Part shown: in pieces, positions 44,248 through 55,409 of the stretch
How positions within the stretch are numbered: the stretch's first letter is position 1
How the letters are laid out: each line of letters opens with the position of its first letter
Origin: Rachicladosporium sp. CCFEE 5018
Taxonomy: Eukaryota; Ascomycota; Dothideomycetes; Cladosporiales; Cladosporiaceae
Direction of reading: 5' to 3'
Assembly: GCA_002077045.2 (NCBI GenBank)
Contig: KZ111142.1
Coordinates: 1,731,151 to 1,795,150 of the forward strand
DNA length: 64,000 bases
Position numbers and translations under genes: made by a program
Notes under the pieces: generated by a model
What the model saw: only the letters and a program-made list of their open reading frames with translations
What the model was told of the DNA's origin: nothing
Database searches by the model: none

Positions 44248-47200
44248 CAAGCCATGTGCCTCTATCGATGTCTCAGCGTGTTCTCGGCATTGCTGTATTG
44301 AATGCTCAAGGCCGTATGTTTGATGTTTCTGCTAACCTGGGTTTGACTTCGGATAGCTCAAACGCCAAGAGCTACATGTCAGGTACATCGCAGACGGAAG
44401 GTTCAATGGAGAAACTGTCGATACATACTTACTGTTGAAAGCTGGAGATCACTGGACGATAACATGCTACATTGTCATTGTCGATGAGGCCAACAATCAA
44501 GAGGCGCTTGCATTACTGAACACGCAGGTGCACAGGTGAGAATAGATATGTGTGGCGAAGCATTGTGCTCATACAATCTCCTTCATGCTATCAATACACT
44601 ACAGACTAGGCGCGCACCATCTGCAGCAGCCAGGGGTATATATCCAAATGTACATCCCTAATCCAACAAACTCCAGCAGTGTCATGTCCCATTGCCGGAA
44701 CTTCAATATCAAAACGCAAACCCGCTTCGCAGATAATTAATCCCAAACGCAGCAGCCATGCGAGGTAGAACGCTTCGATACAGTATTACAAGTGTGCTGT
44801 AGCCCAATTGGTCAAAAAGTGGTGCCGAACAGGTATGAGGTGATGGCGTCGTCCAGCGAGCCGTGTCGCAAGGTAGGAGACCGGACGCAGGTCCGGTGAG
44901 GGGGTGTCTCGCAGTTGTCGTCATGAAAATAGACGAGACTGGCGTTCTCTCCGGGATCAGCTGCAGATTGCTGTGCCTCGGATATAGCAGCGGTGAATGG
45001 CATGCTCGCTAAAGGCAAGACATGTCCGTATTCATGCCTGCTTTCAAGGATGTGCGCCTGCGCATGACCAGGTGACACGGGTGTCGAGATTCGATCCAAT
45101 ATCCCAGTCGATGATGTATGAGTCAGACGACGTGGGATGAGACGCGAGATAAATTAAGCCAACCGCTTGCATCGCTTGGTGATCGTCATGTTGTCCGTAG
45201 CGGTGATCTAGCAAGGCAATGATGATGTACGTCGAAAGTCATGTTCGAACGGATCGTGGTGTGTTTGCGATGAGGTATTCGTCGACGCTATTCGTTGAGA
45301 TTGTATGGAAAGGCACTTCTCGAGGAACCTGGGCCTGGCTCACCTCGTCGGGACTGGAGGCAAAGGTCTTGTTGGCGGCGGGCCAGGACATGGAGGAATT
45401 CGTACGCCAGGCATGGTTACTGGGTGGTGACTTGATCGAGAGAGATCAAGTATTCTTCTACTTGGAGATCCGACTCAGATGAACAGACAGCGGGTAGCGG
45501 CACTTGGTGTTTCTCGTGATTGGGTGCCGATGATGTTGAGGGTTTGTACTTGTGGTCGAGTTGCGTTGATGTAGAGCACGGCAGTAGAGAGCGACTGATA
45601 ATTAGAGGATTGGTGATACGGCGATTGGGAAACCAAGGAGTGAAGAGACGACAGCCTCGAACATATACATATGCAAACGTCAGCAACGTACGACACCCGC
45701 TGTCATTTCCCATTATGCAAGACCAAGGCAACCGCTAGTAAGCTAACGCATAAGGAGGTGATCACGATCCGCGGCCTCGCCGCGAAGCGTGTGCCTTCCC
45801 ACGACACCGCTGCCTGGGAAAAGGAGAAAAGGCAATTGCGGCCGAAGCTAAAACTGGTAACATGACTGCAGCAGATGCACAGATGAGTCGGAAGCTAGTG
45901 GGTAGCGCGACGTGCGGCACAGGGCTGAACATGGGTCTGCCGCGCAGTGTGGTGAACGGAGAAGTACCGCATGACACCATTACGACAACACCTCGCTGCG
46001 AGTTTGTCGGACTTTTGCCCAGCGCCGAGCTAGAGCTAGCTGCCATGTTTCACCTGGCCTGACGCGCGCGTTGACACTAGGTGCTGGCCGTTGTTCATGG
46101 CATTCATCGACGAGTCCGTGTGCTTGACAATGGTCCAGGAACGCCTTCAAGGCATACTGCGAGCACTGATGTGCAAACACACCATGGTGGCTGGTCAGTC
46201 TCAAGTCTCTCATAGGACATTGCCGGTGTGATGCCGGTGTGCAGTGCGAAGCTAGCTGTAAAAGGGACAAGGTATGGCAGAAAGGAGAGTTGTGCTTGAA
46301 AGGCAGAACACGGTGGGGTGTTCCTGGGCGCCGAAGATAGACTTCCCGCCAGGTACGCGGCGGAGAGAGCGAGCTTCGCCGTATCGTATCGCGGTGTCAG
46401 CAACCTTCACAAACATGCTCAGTCTGTTGCGCACTTCACTCGCTGCTCGCGCAATATCGACAAATAACACAACTGCGATCCACTGTTTCATCGTCGGTAT
46501 GATCAACGCGCAACACGAATCCGCTAGGTGTGGGTCGCCAGTGGCAAATTACATTGGCGGTGTGACTGCGATGCGCACCGACGCCGTTCACAGTACCTGG
46601 AGCTAGCCAGGGTTAAACGTCGAACAACGCGAGAAGCTTCGGGAGAAAACGCCACGCCAATCCTGCGCTCGAATTAGAGCTTCTCCTCTGAAAGCTACTC
46701 GGAGCTGGCGACACGGCGCCAATCCTTGGTGTGGCAGTCTTTCGAAGTATCGTGCTCTCAGTGAGCACATTTAGGATCCCGAGTCGATTGACGACGCGAG
46801 TAGGAGCAGGACCTGCTGACATCGCCAGACGAAGATGCCGCGGTCCTGACACGATCGCGCTCACTAATCGTGCAGACCCACGCACCCAAATTCCATCGTG
46901 CAGACCTAGCGTCCCGTTACCGTGCATACGGCCACGTGTCTGACGGCTGCCGAAGAAGTGCCCTCGTTGGCATGAACTCCTTTCGCTTGCAGGCTGGGTC
47001 TTGACCAAGGAAGGAGAGCCGACACGAATGGGCGGTCAACCCACGGAACGTACACCGAAGCTGGTCACGGATGGTTGGAATCGCAAGTAATGGCGGTACC
47101 ACTCAACATCGCTCTGAAACCGAGTGATTGAGCATTACCTTCATCGCGGCAGTCCCTGTTGATCATGCTGGTGCGCGACTCTCTAGACGCGTTTCAGATT

Positions 47201-48062
47201 CATAACGATGTGCGATCAATGTTGGCCCACTTCATCGGCAGCGTTGGACCGAACGCCCGGAGTGCTGCTGGATATCATCAGGCAGAAGACATACATACGA
47301 TATTGACGACCGCATACTGTAGCGATCGAAGATGACCTGGCCCGTCATATTGGTAGCCTTTGCTTTCATCGTGCTAGGTTCTTCCTGGTAGTCACTACAA
47401 ACGTTCGTATCTACTGGCCGACAGCCGTCAGGTACCGGACGTAGCTCCACACTACCGCAATTAACATCAGCATCCTCCGAGGACTGGCATTTGGCGTCGC
47501 AGTCCGCTCCGACATGCGGGTCATAGGCCTTGCAAGGCCTTCACCATGCGAACTGCGATGTCTATATTCACGATCACATATACCACACTTCCTTGATTCG
47601 TTTCCGATCGAGTCGTCATGCGAACCGCATGACTCCAATATGTCGTGCATTAAGGCGCGTCGCGTACGAAACCCCCACGTCTGCGTCGTGGGCGTCTCAT
47701 ATCTATATTGCTGCCGCAGGCAATAATCCTGACACTCTGCTGACACCAGCGTGACATCTCAGGCCGTAGCAGATGCATCAGCCGCCTTGTTGCATGATCC
47801 CCTGCATCTTACACGCGGAATTGCGTGCATGCAAGGCTCGTCTGATGCCTGAGGTCAGCATCGCTCGGAAGCATGGGCCGGAGAAGTAGCTGTGGCGCGA
47901 GTAGGATGCGGCGTACACGCGAATCTGACAAGGTAAGGCAGAGCTATGGCGCATGGTGCCTCGTCGAGATTTTGAGCAGGTCCGCGAGCGCAGAACGCCA
48001 TCTTTCCCGGGACAGAGAGGCGATGCGATACGGGACGCACCATCCCGTCTTCGGGTTCCCTC
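44248..48062. other. Long region without a recognised gene (C4)
   Basis: Counterpart of 37422-41221 reversed; about 3.8 kb, same lack of recognisable genes, small indels throughout. Confidence 0.5.
45219..45482 (+). CDS. Possible small protein of 87 aa, C4 copy
   Basis: Homeolog of 39991-40254, same length, open from ATG to TGA, with three replacements. Kept open in both copies, which is the only support. Confidence 0.35.
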   Translation: MMMYVESHVRTDRGVFAMRYSSTLFVEIVWKGTSRGTWAWLTSSGLEAKVLLAAGQDMEEFVRQAWLLGGDLIERDQVFFYLEIRLR

Positions 48063-48878
48063 TCAGTCTTCGTCGTCCAGTCCAGTCTCCTGTGCAGCCT
48101 GCGTACTGACCCAATTCTCCATCATCTGGCTTCCTGCAACTGCTGGCGCGCTGGCATGTGCAGGCGTCTTCTTTCCCTTGCGCTTGACGATCAGACACAG
48201 TATTCGACCGTAGATGCTGAAGCCGTCGTACGAGGTGTTGAGCGCCAATTTCTTTTTGTCGTCGTTAGCACCATCGTCATCGCCGTTCCCTACTGCAGCT
48301 TGTCCCCGCTTCCGCCGTTTGGGAGCTGGTAACGCCTCATCCTCGCTCGAGCCCAGCAAGTACGGCTCATCCTCGTCGCCCTCTCCGTCAACAGCCTTCC
48401 GCTTCTCCGCTACCGTGTCAGCCTCCGGAATATCATCCAGCTTCACGTCCCCATCATCATCCTCTCGCATGACCAACGGCTCCTCCCTCTCTCCACCTCC
48501 ACCCAACCATCCCGTCAACTTCCCGCCATTTCCCTTCAGCCTCCCCTTCCCTCCATCCCCAAACGTCTTCTTCTTAGCAATAAGACTATACCTACCCACC
48601 ATCTCAGTCAAGAACATCACCACCTCGAAGTCCTCCCCAACAGCCACATCTCTGATTCCCTTCTTCTTCTTGCCTGTCTTCTTCTTGGCATTCTCGTTCT
48701 CTTCGCGCAACTTGGGGAGGATTTTGGGCCGGATAAGTGAGATTATGCGGGGGAGGACGGGGGAGGGTTGGGTGGCATTGGAGAGGAGCCAGGGTGCGTC
48801 GGAGGGGGTGTCGGGGTAGATGCGCAGCTCGAGGACAGAGTAATTCGTTATGCGGAGGTAGCGGCGGATGGGCGCCAT
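48063..48878 (-). CDS. Conserved fungal protein of unknown function, 271 aa, C4 copy
   Basis: Same length as the C3 copy, starting at ATG 48878. Differences cluster in the acidic middle (DDEED to DDDGD, IAEAD to IPEAD, SKRLKRGQAEVENG to PKRRKRGQAAVGNG), while the N-terminal third and the C-terminal block are nearly unchanged. This pattern marks the ends as the constrained parts. It is divergent from BolA, with about 256 bases between. Confidence 0.75.
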   Translation of the reverse strand: MAPIRRYLRITNYSVLELRIYPDTPSDAPWLLSNATQPSPVLPRIISLIRPKILPKLREENENAKKKTGKKKKGIRDVAVGEDFEVVMFLTEMVGRYSLIAKKKTFGDGGKGRLKGNGGKLTGWLGGGGEREEPLVMREDDDGDVKLDDIPEADTVAEKRKAVDGEGDEDEPYLLGSSEDEALPAPKRRKRGQAAVGNGDDDGANDDKKKLALNTSYDGFSIYGRILCLIVKRKGKKTPAHASAPAVAGSQMMENWVSTQAAQETGLDDED

Positions 48879-49134
48879 GTTGGAAGGAGGGTCACATGTC
48901 GATATGCTGGTAGAGCGTGTAAGGAGGTCGATGTTTGTGATGTGTGCATTCACATGCAGATTGACGTAGCTGCGTTCGTGAGGAAAGTGCAGCCGACAGA
49001 CCTCGAACTCGAGAGAACACAAGCAAGCAACGACCTTCTTCGATTTCAACTGAGTAAGGCTCGATCAGCATTGTCATCTCGATAGCACATTGCGTATGTT
49101 CCGAAGTCTTGCGCGATCTGCGCTTCCTCGTTCG

Positions 49135-49631
49135 ATGTCTTCCACATCAGCATCGAAGACGCCGATGGAGGATGCGATCCGGCAGAAAGTCAGTCTATCA
49201 TTATCTGTCAACGATTGGCAGAGGCTGTAAGACGAACAGCCTGATTGAGAGCACGACGGTGAACGAGTTGGACTGGATACTGATCAAATTGTAGCTCGGA
49301 GACGCGTTGAAGCCGACATCGATCGAAATCTTCAACGACTCGCATAAGCACGCACATCACAAGGCAATGGTAGACAGTACATCCAAGGAAACGCACTTCA
49401 GGTCAGCATTCGACTGCTTCTATCTACATAGTATAGTCACTTATGGCCCGCAGACTCTTCGTCACCTCCGAAGCCTTCGAGTCCAAAATGCAGCCTGCAC
49501 GGCATCGCATGGTCTATGCTCTCCTTAAGGATGAGATTGCTGCCGAAGGTGGTATACATGCCCTCCAGCTTCGCACGCGGACCCCCGAGGAGGATGAGAA
49601 AGCCAACGCGAAGTCTGAGCAGCCGTCGTGA
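49135..49631 (+). CDS. BolA family protein, C4 copy
   Basis: Exons 49135-49188, 49295-49401 and 49454-49631, 112 aa, matching the C3 gene exon by exon. The BolA core IEIFNDSHKHAHHKAM is intact. Differences include ALK for ALN, MVDST for MADST and AFES for AFKS. Probably functional. Confidence 0.93.
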
Positions 49632-49842
49632 AGTGTTGATGTGCCTGTACTACTTTACAGATGCTGTGTGCTCGCGCCGGCGCCAGGTCGCGCTACAAAT
49701 GCGTGTGAGCCACCCGAATCGCCGAAAATGGAAGCGCTTGCCTCCGTGCTGGAAGATGATCCAGGGTGGATGTGCTGTCTGGGCACATCCTCTGGCTGAG
49801 CGCAGGGTTGTGAGGGCGAGTCGTAGGTGGAACTCAAGTCGT

Positions 49843-50510
49843 TCATACGTCAGGAGGGTACTGAGCTTCGCCGCCGGGTTGGCTGTTCAGGAAACTGAGG
49901 TAGCAATTCCAGCCTGTGCAATTGGTCAGTCTAAATCCATGTCCACTAGCCACATGTTGAGCGTACCCAGCGACACCACGTTCACAACCAACACCCGACT
50001 CTCCAATGGCACAAACTTGAAATTCGTGAATTGCACCGCCGGCCAAACCATCCAATTCTTCTGCAACGCATTCCAATAAGTGCTCTCTAGCTTCTTACTC
50101 GGGTCCGTCCCCTCCATGAGCGCCATACTGCTTAAGAAAACGAATAGATTCGTCGACGCGAACAAGCACTGATCTGCAGCTACTCTTGCGACGATTTCGA
50201 GATTGGGCCGGCCGGGGATCTTGACCTTGTTTTGTAGGAAGCCGAACCACTTTGTTGCTGCGGGGCCGAAGACAGCACCGCCGTAGAGCACCATGCGGGT
50301 TGTGCGGCCGAGGTCGTGGTTCTTGAGGCCGCGCTTTTCGACTAGGTGTTGGGCCATTGCGTCGCCGGTGCCGAAGAGGACGGCGCTGGAGATGGCGGCA
50401 GTGAGGATGGGGCGGGAGGCCGATTTGGCTTGGTACCTGCAAGGAGAGGCATTGTTAATAAGTGATCGAGCTATGCGGTAAGGATAGAGTGCTCACCAGC
50501 GTAATGCCAT
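49843..50510 (-). CDS. Sym1/Mpv17/PMP22 family membrane protein, C4 copy
   Basis: Exons 50510-50497, 50436-49967 and 49913-49843, 184 aa. The protein read from exon 2 is the same as in C3 over the 131 residues compared, while introns and silent sites differ. The tiny first exon (14 bases) is conserved. Confidence 0.93.
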
Positions 50511-51164
50511 CTTGGTGATGTGAGGTGGGCGATATGCAGGTACGAAGCTATGAGGTGTTCTCAAGGCAGAGAGGGAAGATGAGGCTCAACAGAAGAATGT
50601 TGTTCTTGCTTTAGCGTCGCGTGGAGTGAGTGATGTGGATGCGGCTAACGATACACCGCCCGAAGACGTGTGCTCAATGCACGCAACATCGCAGTCTTCG
50701 AAGCCATTGATAGAGGCCTCTTATCGCTTTTAGCCGGATTATTATCCGTGATCCCTATCGCGACTGCCTCGTGTCGCGTTTGAGTTCACGCGCATTCTGG
50801 ATGAGCTTCACCGTGATACCACAGGCATAGCAAGCTCAACATGCGAGTAGAGATAATGTAGACACAGCGGCCAGCGAGTGCAATATTGTGCTCACACAAA
50901 TATTGGCTTGAACGTACATGTAGGTGGCAGAAGCTTCTAGGACCAGTCAGACGTTGCACGGCCGGCCACAACAGAAGCTCACCATCTAGCCACCACTTAA
51001 CACCTCAATAAGACTTCACGTTCGCGTTCCAATCTATTCCAGCCTACATTACACCACAACTAGCGTTCTTTGGTGTGTGGACAGTAGTTGATCAACTCCT
51101 CCAGATTGCAATATCTACGCAACAGAGTCGTCGACCACGGCGCAATCAAGGCTTCCATTTCGAC
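50511..51164. other. Divergent promoter region of Sym1/Mpv17 and NAPRTase (C4)
   Basis: Counterpart of 34316-34975, about 650 bases, with numerous substitutions next to the NAPRTase start and a more conserved centre. No gene. Confidence 0.55.
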
Positions 51165-52568
51165 ATGGCGACCACCAACAGCGGCGGCGTGCGCGAGGGT
51201 ATTGCATCGATCCTCGACACGGATCTCTACAAACTGACTATGCAATGCGCGGTGCTTAAGCACTTTCCTGCCGAGCACGTATCCTACAACTTCACCAACC
51301 GGACAACACACATGAAGTTCAACCGCGCAGCATTCACTTGGTTGCAGAATCAGGTCAAGCTTCTGGGCGATATTCGTGCGACGACCGATGAGATTGACTG
51401 GCTAGGGGCAACTTGCCCCTACCTTGGAGCGGACTACTTGGCCTATCTCAAGCAGTACCGGTTCAAGGTTGCGGAACAGGTTGACTTATCATTCAATCCG
51501 GTCCACGGCTCATCAGAAGGGGATCGACAGCTCGGCGAGATCAGTATTCGAGTGCATGGTCTGTGGGTTGGGACTATCTTATACGAGATTCCGCTGCTTT
51601 CGCTCTGCTCAGAAGCCTACTTCAAATTCGTTGACAAGGACTGGAACCACAATGGCCAAGTGGAGAAAGCCGAGCACAAGGGCTGTCAGTTGCTCGAAAG
51701 CGGATGTAGCTTCAGTGAATTCGGCAGTCGACGGCGGCGTGACTATCACACCCACGATCTTGTCATGCAAGGGCTGCTGCAGGCGAAGAAGAAAGGTGAG
51801 AAGGGGGGCTGGCCGGGCAAATTCACGGGCACATCGAATGTGCACTTCGCGAAGAAGTATGGCGTGCTGCCAATCGGGACTGTCGCGCACGAGTGGACAA
51901 TGGGCATCGCCGCGCTCTCCGGCAAATACGACCACGCGAATGAGGAAGCGCTTCGCCGTTGGACGATGACCTTCGGCCGTGGCGTGTTAAGTATCGCGCT
52001 TACAGACACTTTCGGCACTCCATCGTTCCTCAAGGCTTTCGTGAAGCCGGCGCCAAAGGACGGAGAAGATGCAACATCGAACTCAAGTACCGAGGACTGG
52101 AGCACCGACTCCTACGCCACAATCTTCACGGGCGTTCGGCAAGATAGCGGCAATCCTCTCGACTTCATTCAGATGATGAAGACCTTTTACGACGGCCGTG
52201 GCATCAAGGGCTCGAAGACTATCGTATTCTCCGACTCCTTGACTGTGGATCGCTGCATCGAGTACAAACAGGCCACCGAAGCCGCGGGACTCACCCCATC
52301 TTTTGGCGTGGGGACTTACTTCACGAACGATTTCTGGCACCTCTCTGTCAATGACAAGAGCGTGCCGATGAATATCGTCATCAAGTTAGCGGAGGTGAAT
52401 GGGAAGTCGACCGTGAAGCTGAGTGACGATCGGGGGAAGAACATGGGCCCTTCGAAGCTTGTCGACGAGGTCAAGCATAACTTGGGGTATACCGACAAGT
52501 CGTGGGTGGAGGGCGATGAGGCGCATCGATGGGATGCGGCGGCTCCGTGGGCGAGGGATAGTAAGTGA
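51165..52568 (+). CDS. Nicotinate phosphoribosyltransferase, C4 copy
   Basis: Single exon, 467 aa, ATG at 51165 (longer upstream frame not colinear with C3). All active-site blocks are kept (DTDLYKLTMQ, GTSNVHFAKKYG, TGVRQDSGNP, IVFSDSL). About 22 replacements from the C3 copy, with a cluster in the PAPKDGEDATSNSS loop. Both copies should be active enzymes, so NAD salvage is probably doubly encoded. Confidence 0.95.
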   Translation: MATTNSGGVREGIASILDTDLYKLTMQCAVLKHFPAEHVSYNFTNRTTHMKFNRAAFTWLQNQVKLLGDIRATTDEIDWLGATCPYLGADYLAYLKQYRFKVAEQVDLSFNPVHGSSEGDRQLGEISIRVHGLWVGTILYEIPLLSLCSEAYFKFVDKDWNHNGQVEKAEHKGCQLLESGCSFSEFGSRRRRDYHTHDLVMQGLLQAKKKGEKGGWPGKFTGTSNVHFAKKYGVLPIGTVAHEWTMGIAALSGKYDHANEEALRRWTMTFGRGVLSIALTDTFGTPSFLKAFVKPAPKDGEDATSNSSTEDWSTDSYATIFTGVRQDSGNPLDFIQMMKTFYDGRGIKGSKTIVFSDSLTVDRCIEYKQATEAAGLTPSFGVGTYFTNDFWHLSVNDKSVPMNIVIKLAEVNGKSTVKLSDDRGKNMGPSKLVDEVKHNLGYTDKSWVEGDEAHRWDAAAPWARDSK

Positions 52569-53924
52569 GCATCTGATGGTGCGATGAAGTGATGCGACAA
52601 CGCAACATGGTACGGCAACGCTCGGCAGTGGGAATGCACTGGGCAATTTAGGGGGCATGCGGTCAATGAGGCACTCTAGACACGAATCGCAGGGCTAAGG
52701 ACGTGTATGTTATGTCCACGAGGCGCGCAATGATGGGAAAATGCCGTGGAGATTCGTGACCGAGCGTCGATGTGATGGTGACCTGTGGTCGATGGCTTCG
52801 CCACGCCAATTGAAGGGCATGTGGCGAATAACTCATCTGCCCTGCAGCGTAAGCCTGCTTCACTCCCATCAGACCCTTTGTCGTAAACTTTCATCAGTGA
52901 CATCTCCTCCCCATGCAATTCGCATCCTCATCAAACCCATAATGCTTAAGCTGTTACCTCCGAGACTCTGACTCCACTTCATGTCGATCGCGATAGCAGA
53001 GATGCGCTGCAAGTCAGTTGACACGTCCGAAAGCAGCTGTGATGGACGTTGCGGTGGAGGGGCCCTGTTTGAGGATTGCGCCACGGGCTAGGTGCAGGCC
53101 TGATGATGACGGGAGGGGGAGTCATGCAAGGTGAGGTGCGGATGCCGGTAGAGCTGTGGGAGGGTGTCGATCATTGATCGGATGGGCTAGGTCGAGAGTT
53201 GTGCGGGTAGGGAGTACTGCACAGAGAGTAACGAGCATGACGTGGAGGGCCAGGCTCAGTCCACGGAGGGAATCTCGATAGATATCGCATGGATGCTTGG
53301 AAAGGAGCTACTCGGCTCGCACGCGGGGAAACGACGACTATCAGCCCAAGACCTTCCTTTCCTTCCAGAAGCGCAGGGATGCCCACGCTACAAGCGACTC
53401 CACAGCTGAACTCTTCACTCAACCAATGGGAAGGGCTTACCTGTCTGCAATCTGACTATCCGACCGCGCTGATCATCGACGGCGCCATCTCGAGCGTATC
53501 TCAGTCGTGTACTGACCTGTAGGGACTGGTGGGCATGCATGTACATGCTCGACTCGCGGTGACAGCATTCCAGCGTGGTTTCAAAGCACGCCTTGCTGTC
53601 TCCTAGTGAATTATTTGGCTGCATTTGCTGCTGCATACACACCAGCTGTGCGACACGAGGTGCATGCGCAGAAGAGAGGGGGGAAAGATCGCACGTTGAT
53701 TTAGCATTCGGTCTTGCGACACACTTCATTCTCAGGCAGCATTGCGCACACTCGTCGCTCCTTCCCTCACTCGGCCCCGAAGCATTGGAAGTCGCCACGC
53801 CGAATGCGCCGGCATAAACAGTACAAGCCTGGCCACTGCCATCTCGAAGTAATCTGAGCGGGCATCCCGAGGATTGGCGCAACACAATTCACCACAGCTG
53901 CGGCCTGCGGGCACAAGAGAGCAG
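52569..53924. other. Intergenic region between NAPRTase 3' end and PDE 5' end (C4)
   Basis: Counterpart of 31555-32911; about 1.36 kb, no gene supported. Includes the PDE promoter, which remains in place although the gene is truncated. Confidence 0.55.
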
Positions 53925-55235
53925 ATGGAAGAGGCAGCCGATGGGCGGTGTCGGGCTGTGTATTATTGCACGAGCGCTGGGGAGCACGTCTCCGCCGTGC
54001 ACCACTGGAAGGACCCGCCGGCGCGCAGAGAAGGGAGTGGTGAGGAAGATGGGCCGAGAGGGGTGGTGGGTGCGAATGTGAGGATACTGCTGGATGAGGA
54101 TCAGGGAGGGTTCCATGAAGGTATGTGAAATGAGGATGATAAAGGGTGAGAAGTGGAGACGGCATGCTGACTTAGCGCAGTGTTCCTGAGTTCTTCATCA
54201 CGAGAATGCTGGGAGCGCATCGAGCAGTATGCGGGCTCTACATCGACGGTCGTGCTGCTCGAGTCGCAACAACTGCAGTCCGGCAAGGGCGCAGACGAAG
54301 ACCCTGCGATAGCGTTCCTGCGCTCACTGGCCACCGATGTTCAAGGCGCGCGGTATCAGCACCACGTGATACCCTTTGTCATATTACCCGCGGCTTCGAA
54401 GATTGCCGATATACCACCAAGCTCGGAGACCGCCACAGATTACCTGAACGCTGGTGCCGTGGAGACATTGCGAAGTCCACTGAAACCGGAGGATCTGAGC
54501 AGACTCGTCGGGCACGTCAAAGAAGAGATACGACCACGGGCAGACCTTATCGGTGTCACCATGGCCCGGAATCTCGCCGATAGTATTCGCGATACAAGCC
54601 ACCCTGGCAAGCTATCACATCGGCCAGACAAGACAATCTTGCCAGCGCGATTACGCTACATCAACTCAGCTGTACAGTGGTGGGGTTTCCCAGCTCACGA
54701 AATGAGCATGGACGAACTGACTTGCGCCGCGCTCTTCATGGTTGAGCACGTGCTCAAGGCACCGGAGCTTGCGGAGTACAGGATCTCAAGATCAGATATC
54801 ATGGGTCTTCTGCTTGCGACTCGAAGACAGTACAAGCATGAGCGGGAGGTTCACTATCACAATTGGCGACATGCCGTGGACGTCACTCAGTCGATATACA
54901 TTTTCCTGGTAAACATCGGCGTGTGCCCGCCTGTCGAGTCGTCTACGCGGCGCGCGACCGAACGGACAAGTCTCGAGCGAGTCCTGACACCTCTGGACGG
55001 ACTGATACTATTAGTCTCCGCAATCGGCCACGACGTCGGCCACCCAGGCGTCAACAACGCCTTCCTCGTCGCCTGCAACCACCCGCTAGCGCAACTTTAT
55101 AACGACAAGTCTGTGCTGGAGAACTATCACTGCGCAGCATACACTCAGCTCCTTCGACGACATTGGCCAAGTTTGACGAAGATCGCCAACTTCCGCTCCA
55201 GCATGATTTCCAATAAGTCGCGGTGTCGGTGGTAG
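53925..55235 (+). pseudogene. Truncated cyclic-nucleotide phosphodiesterase, C4 copy
   Basis: Exons 53925-54120 and 54181 onward match the intact gene at 29318-31554 up to 55216, then the sequence switches to the upstream region of the Nto1-like gene. The fused frame adds five foreign codons and stops at TAG 55233-55235, leaving about 416 residues. The HYHNWRHAVDV and GHDVGHPG metal motifs remain, but the MKAADISN motif with its metal-binding Asp and the rest of the catalytic domain are gone. No hydrolase activity is expected. The start and splice sites are intact, so a stable fragment could still be made. Confidence 0.9.
55210..55220. other. Deletion junction joining PDE to the Nto1 promoter
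   Basis: Left of the junction the sequence equals C3 30265 (minus strand, ending CCAATA). Right of it the sequence equals C3 24864 (starting GTCGCGGTG), with a single unmatched A between. Relative to C3, bases 24865-30264 (5400) are missing. The parent sites share only a TCGCG-like stretch, pointing to end joining or microhomology repair, not recombination between repeats. Confidence 0.9.
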
Positions 55236-55409
55236 CACATGCTGCGCGAATACTTGTCGTGTTAAGACTCCAAGCAGCACAAGAAACAGACAAAGCAATG
55301 GAAGGCATGAGATCGCGCGTTTGTTGTGCGACATACGGACCCTGAAGTGGACTCAGCCCCTCGCGACTTCCCACCCCGGACTTGCGCCAACGCGCTTTCC
55401 ACCGACAAC

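Noticed and set aside
48214..48819. 201-codon Ser/Pro-rich frame on the plus strand (and its twin 36665-37270 minus)
   Set aside because: Antisense shadow of the conserved 271-aa gene; present in both copies only because the sense gene is.
55326..55409. N-terminal extension of the Nto1-like protein
   Set aside because: The first codon is GTG; the first ATG in good context is at 55410.
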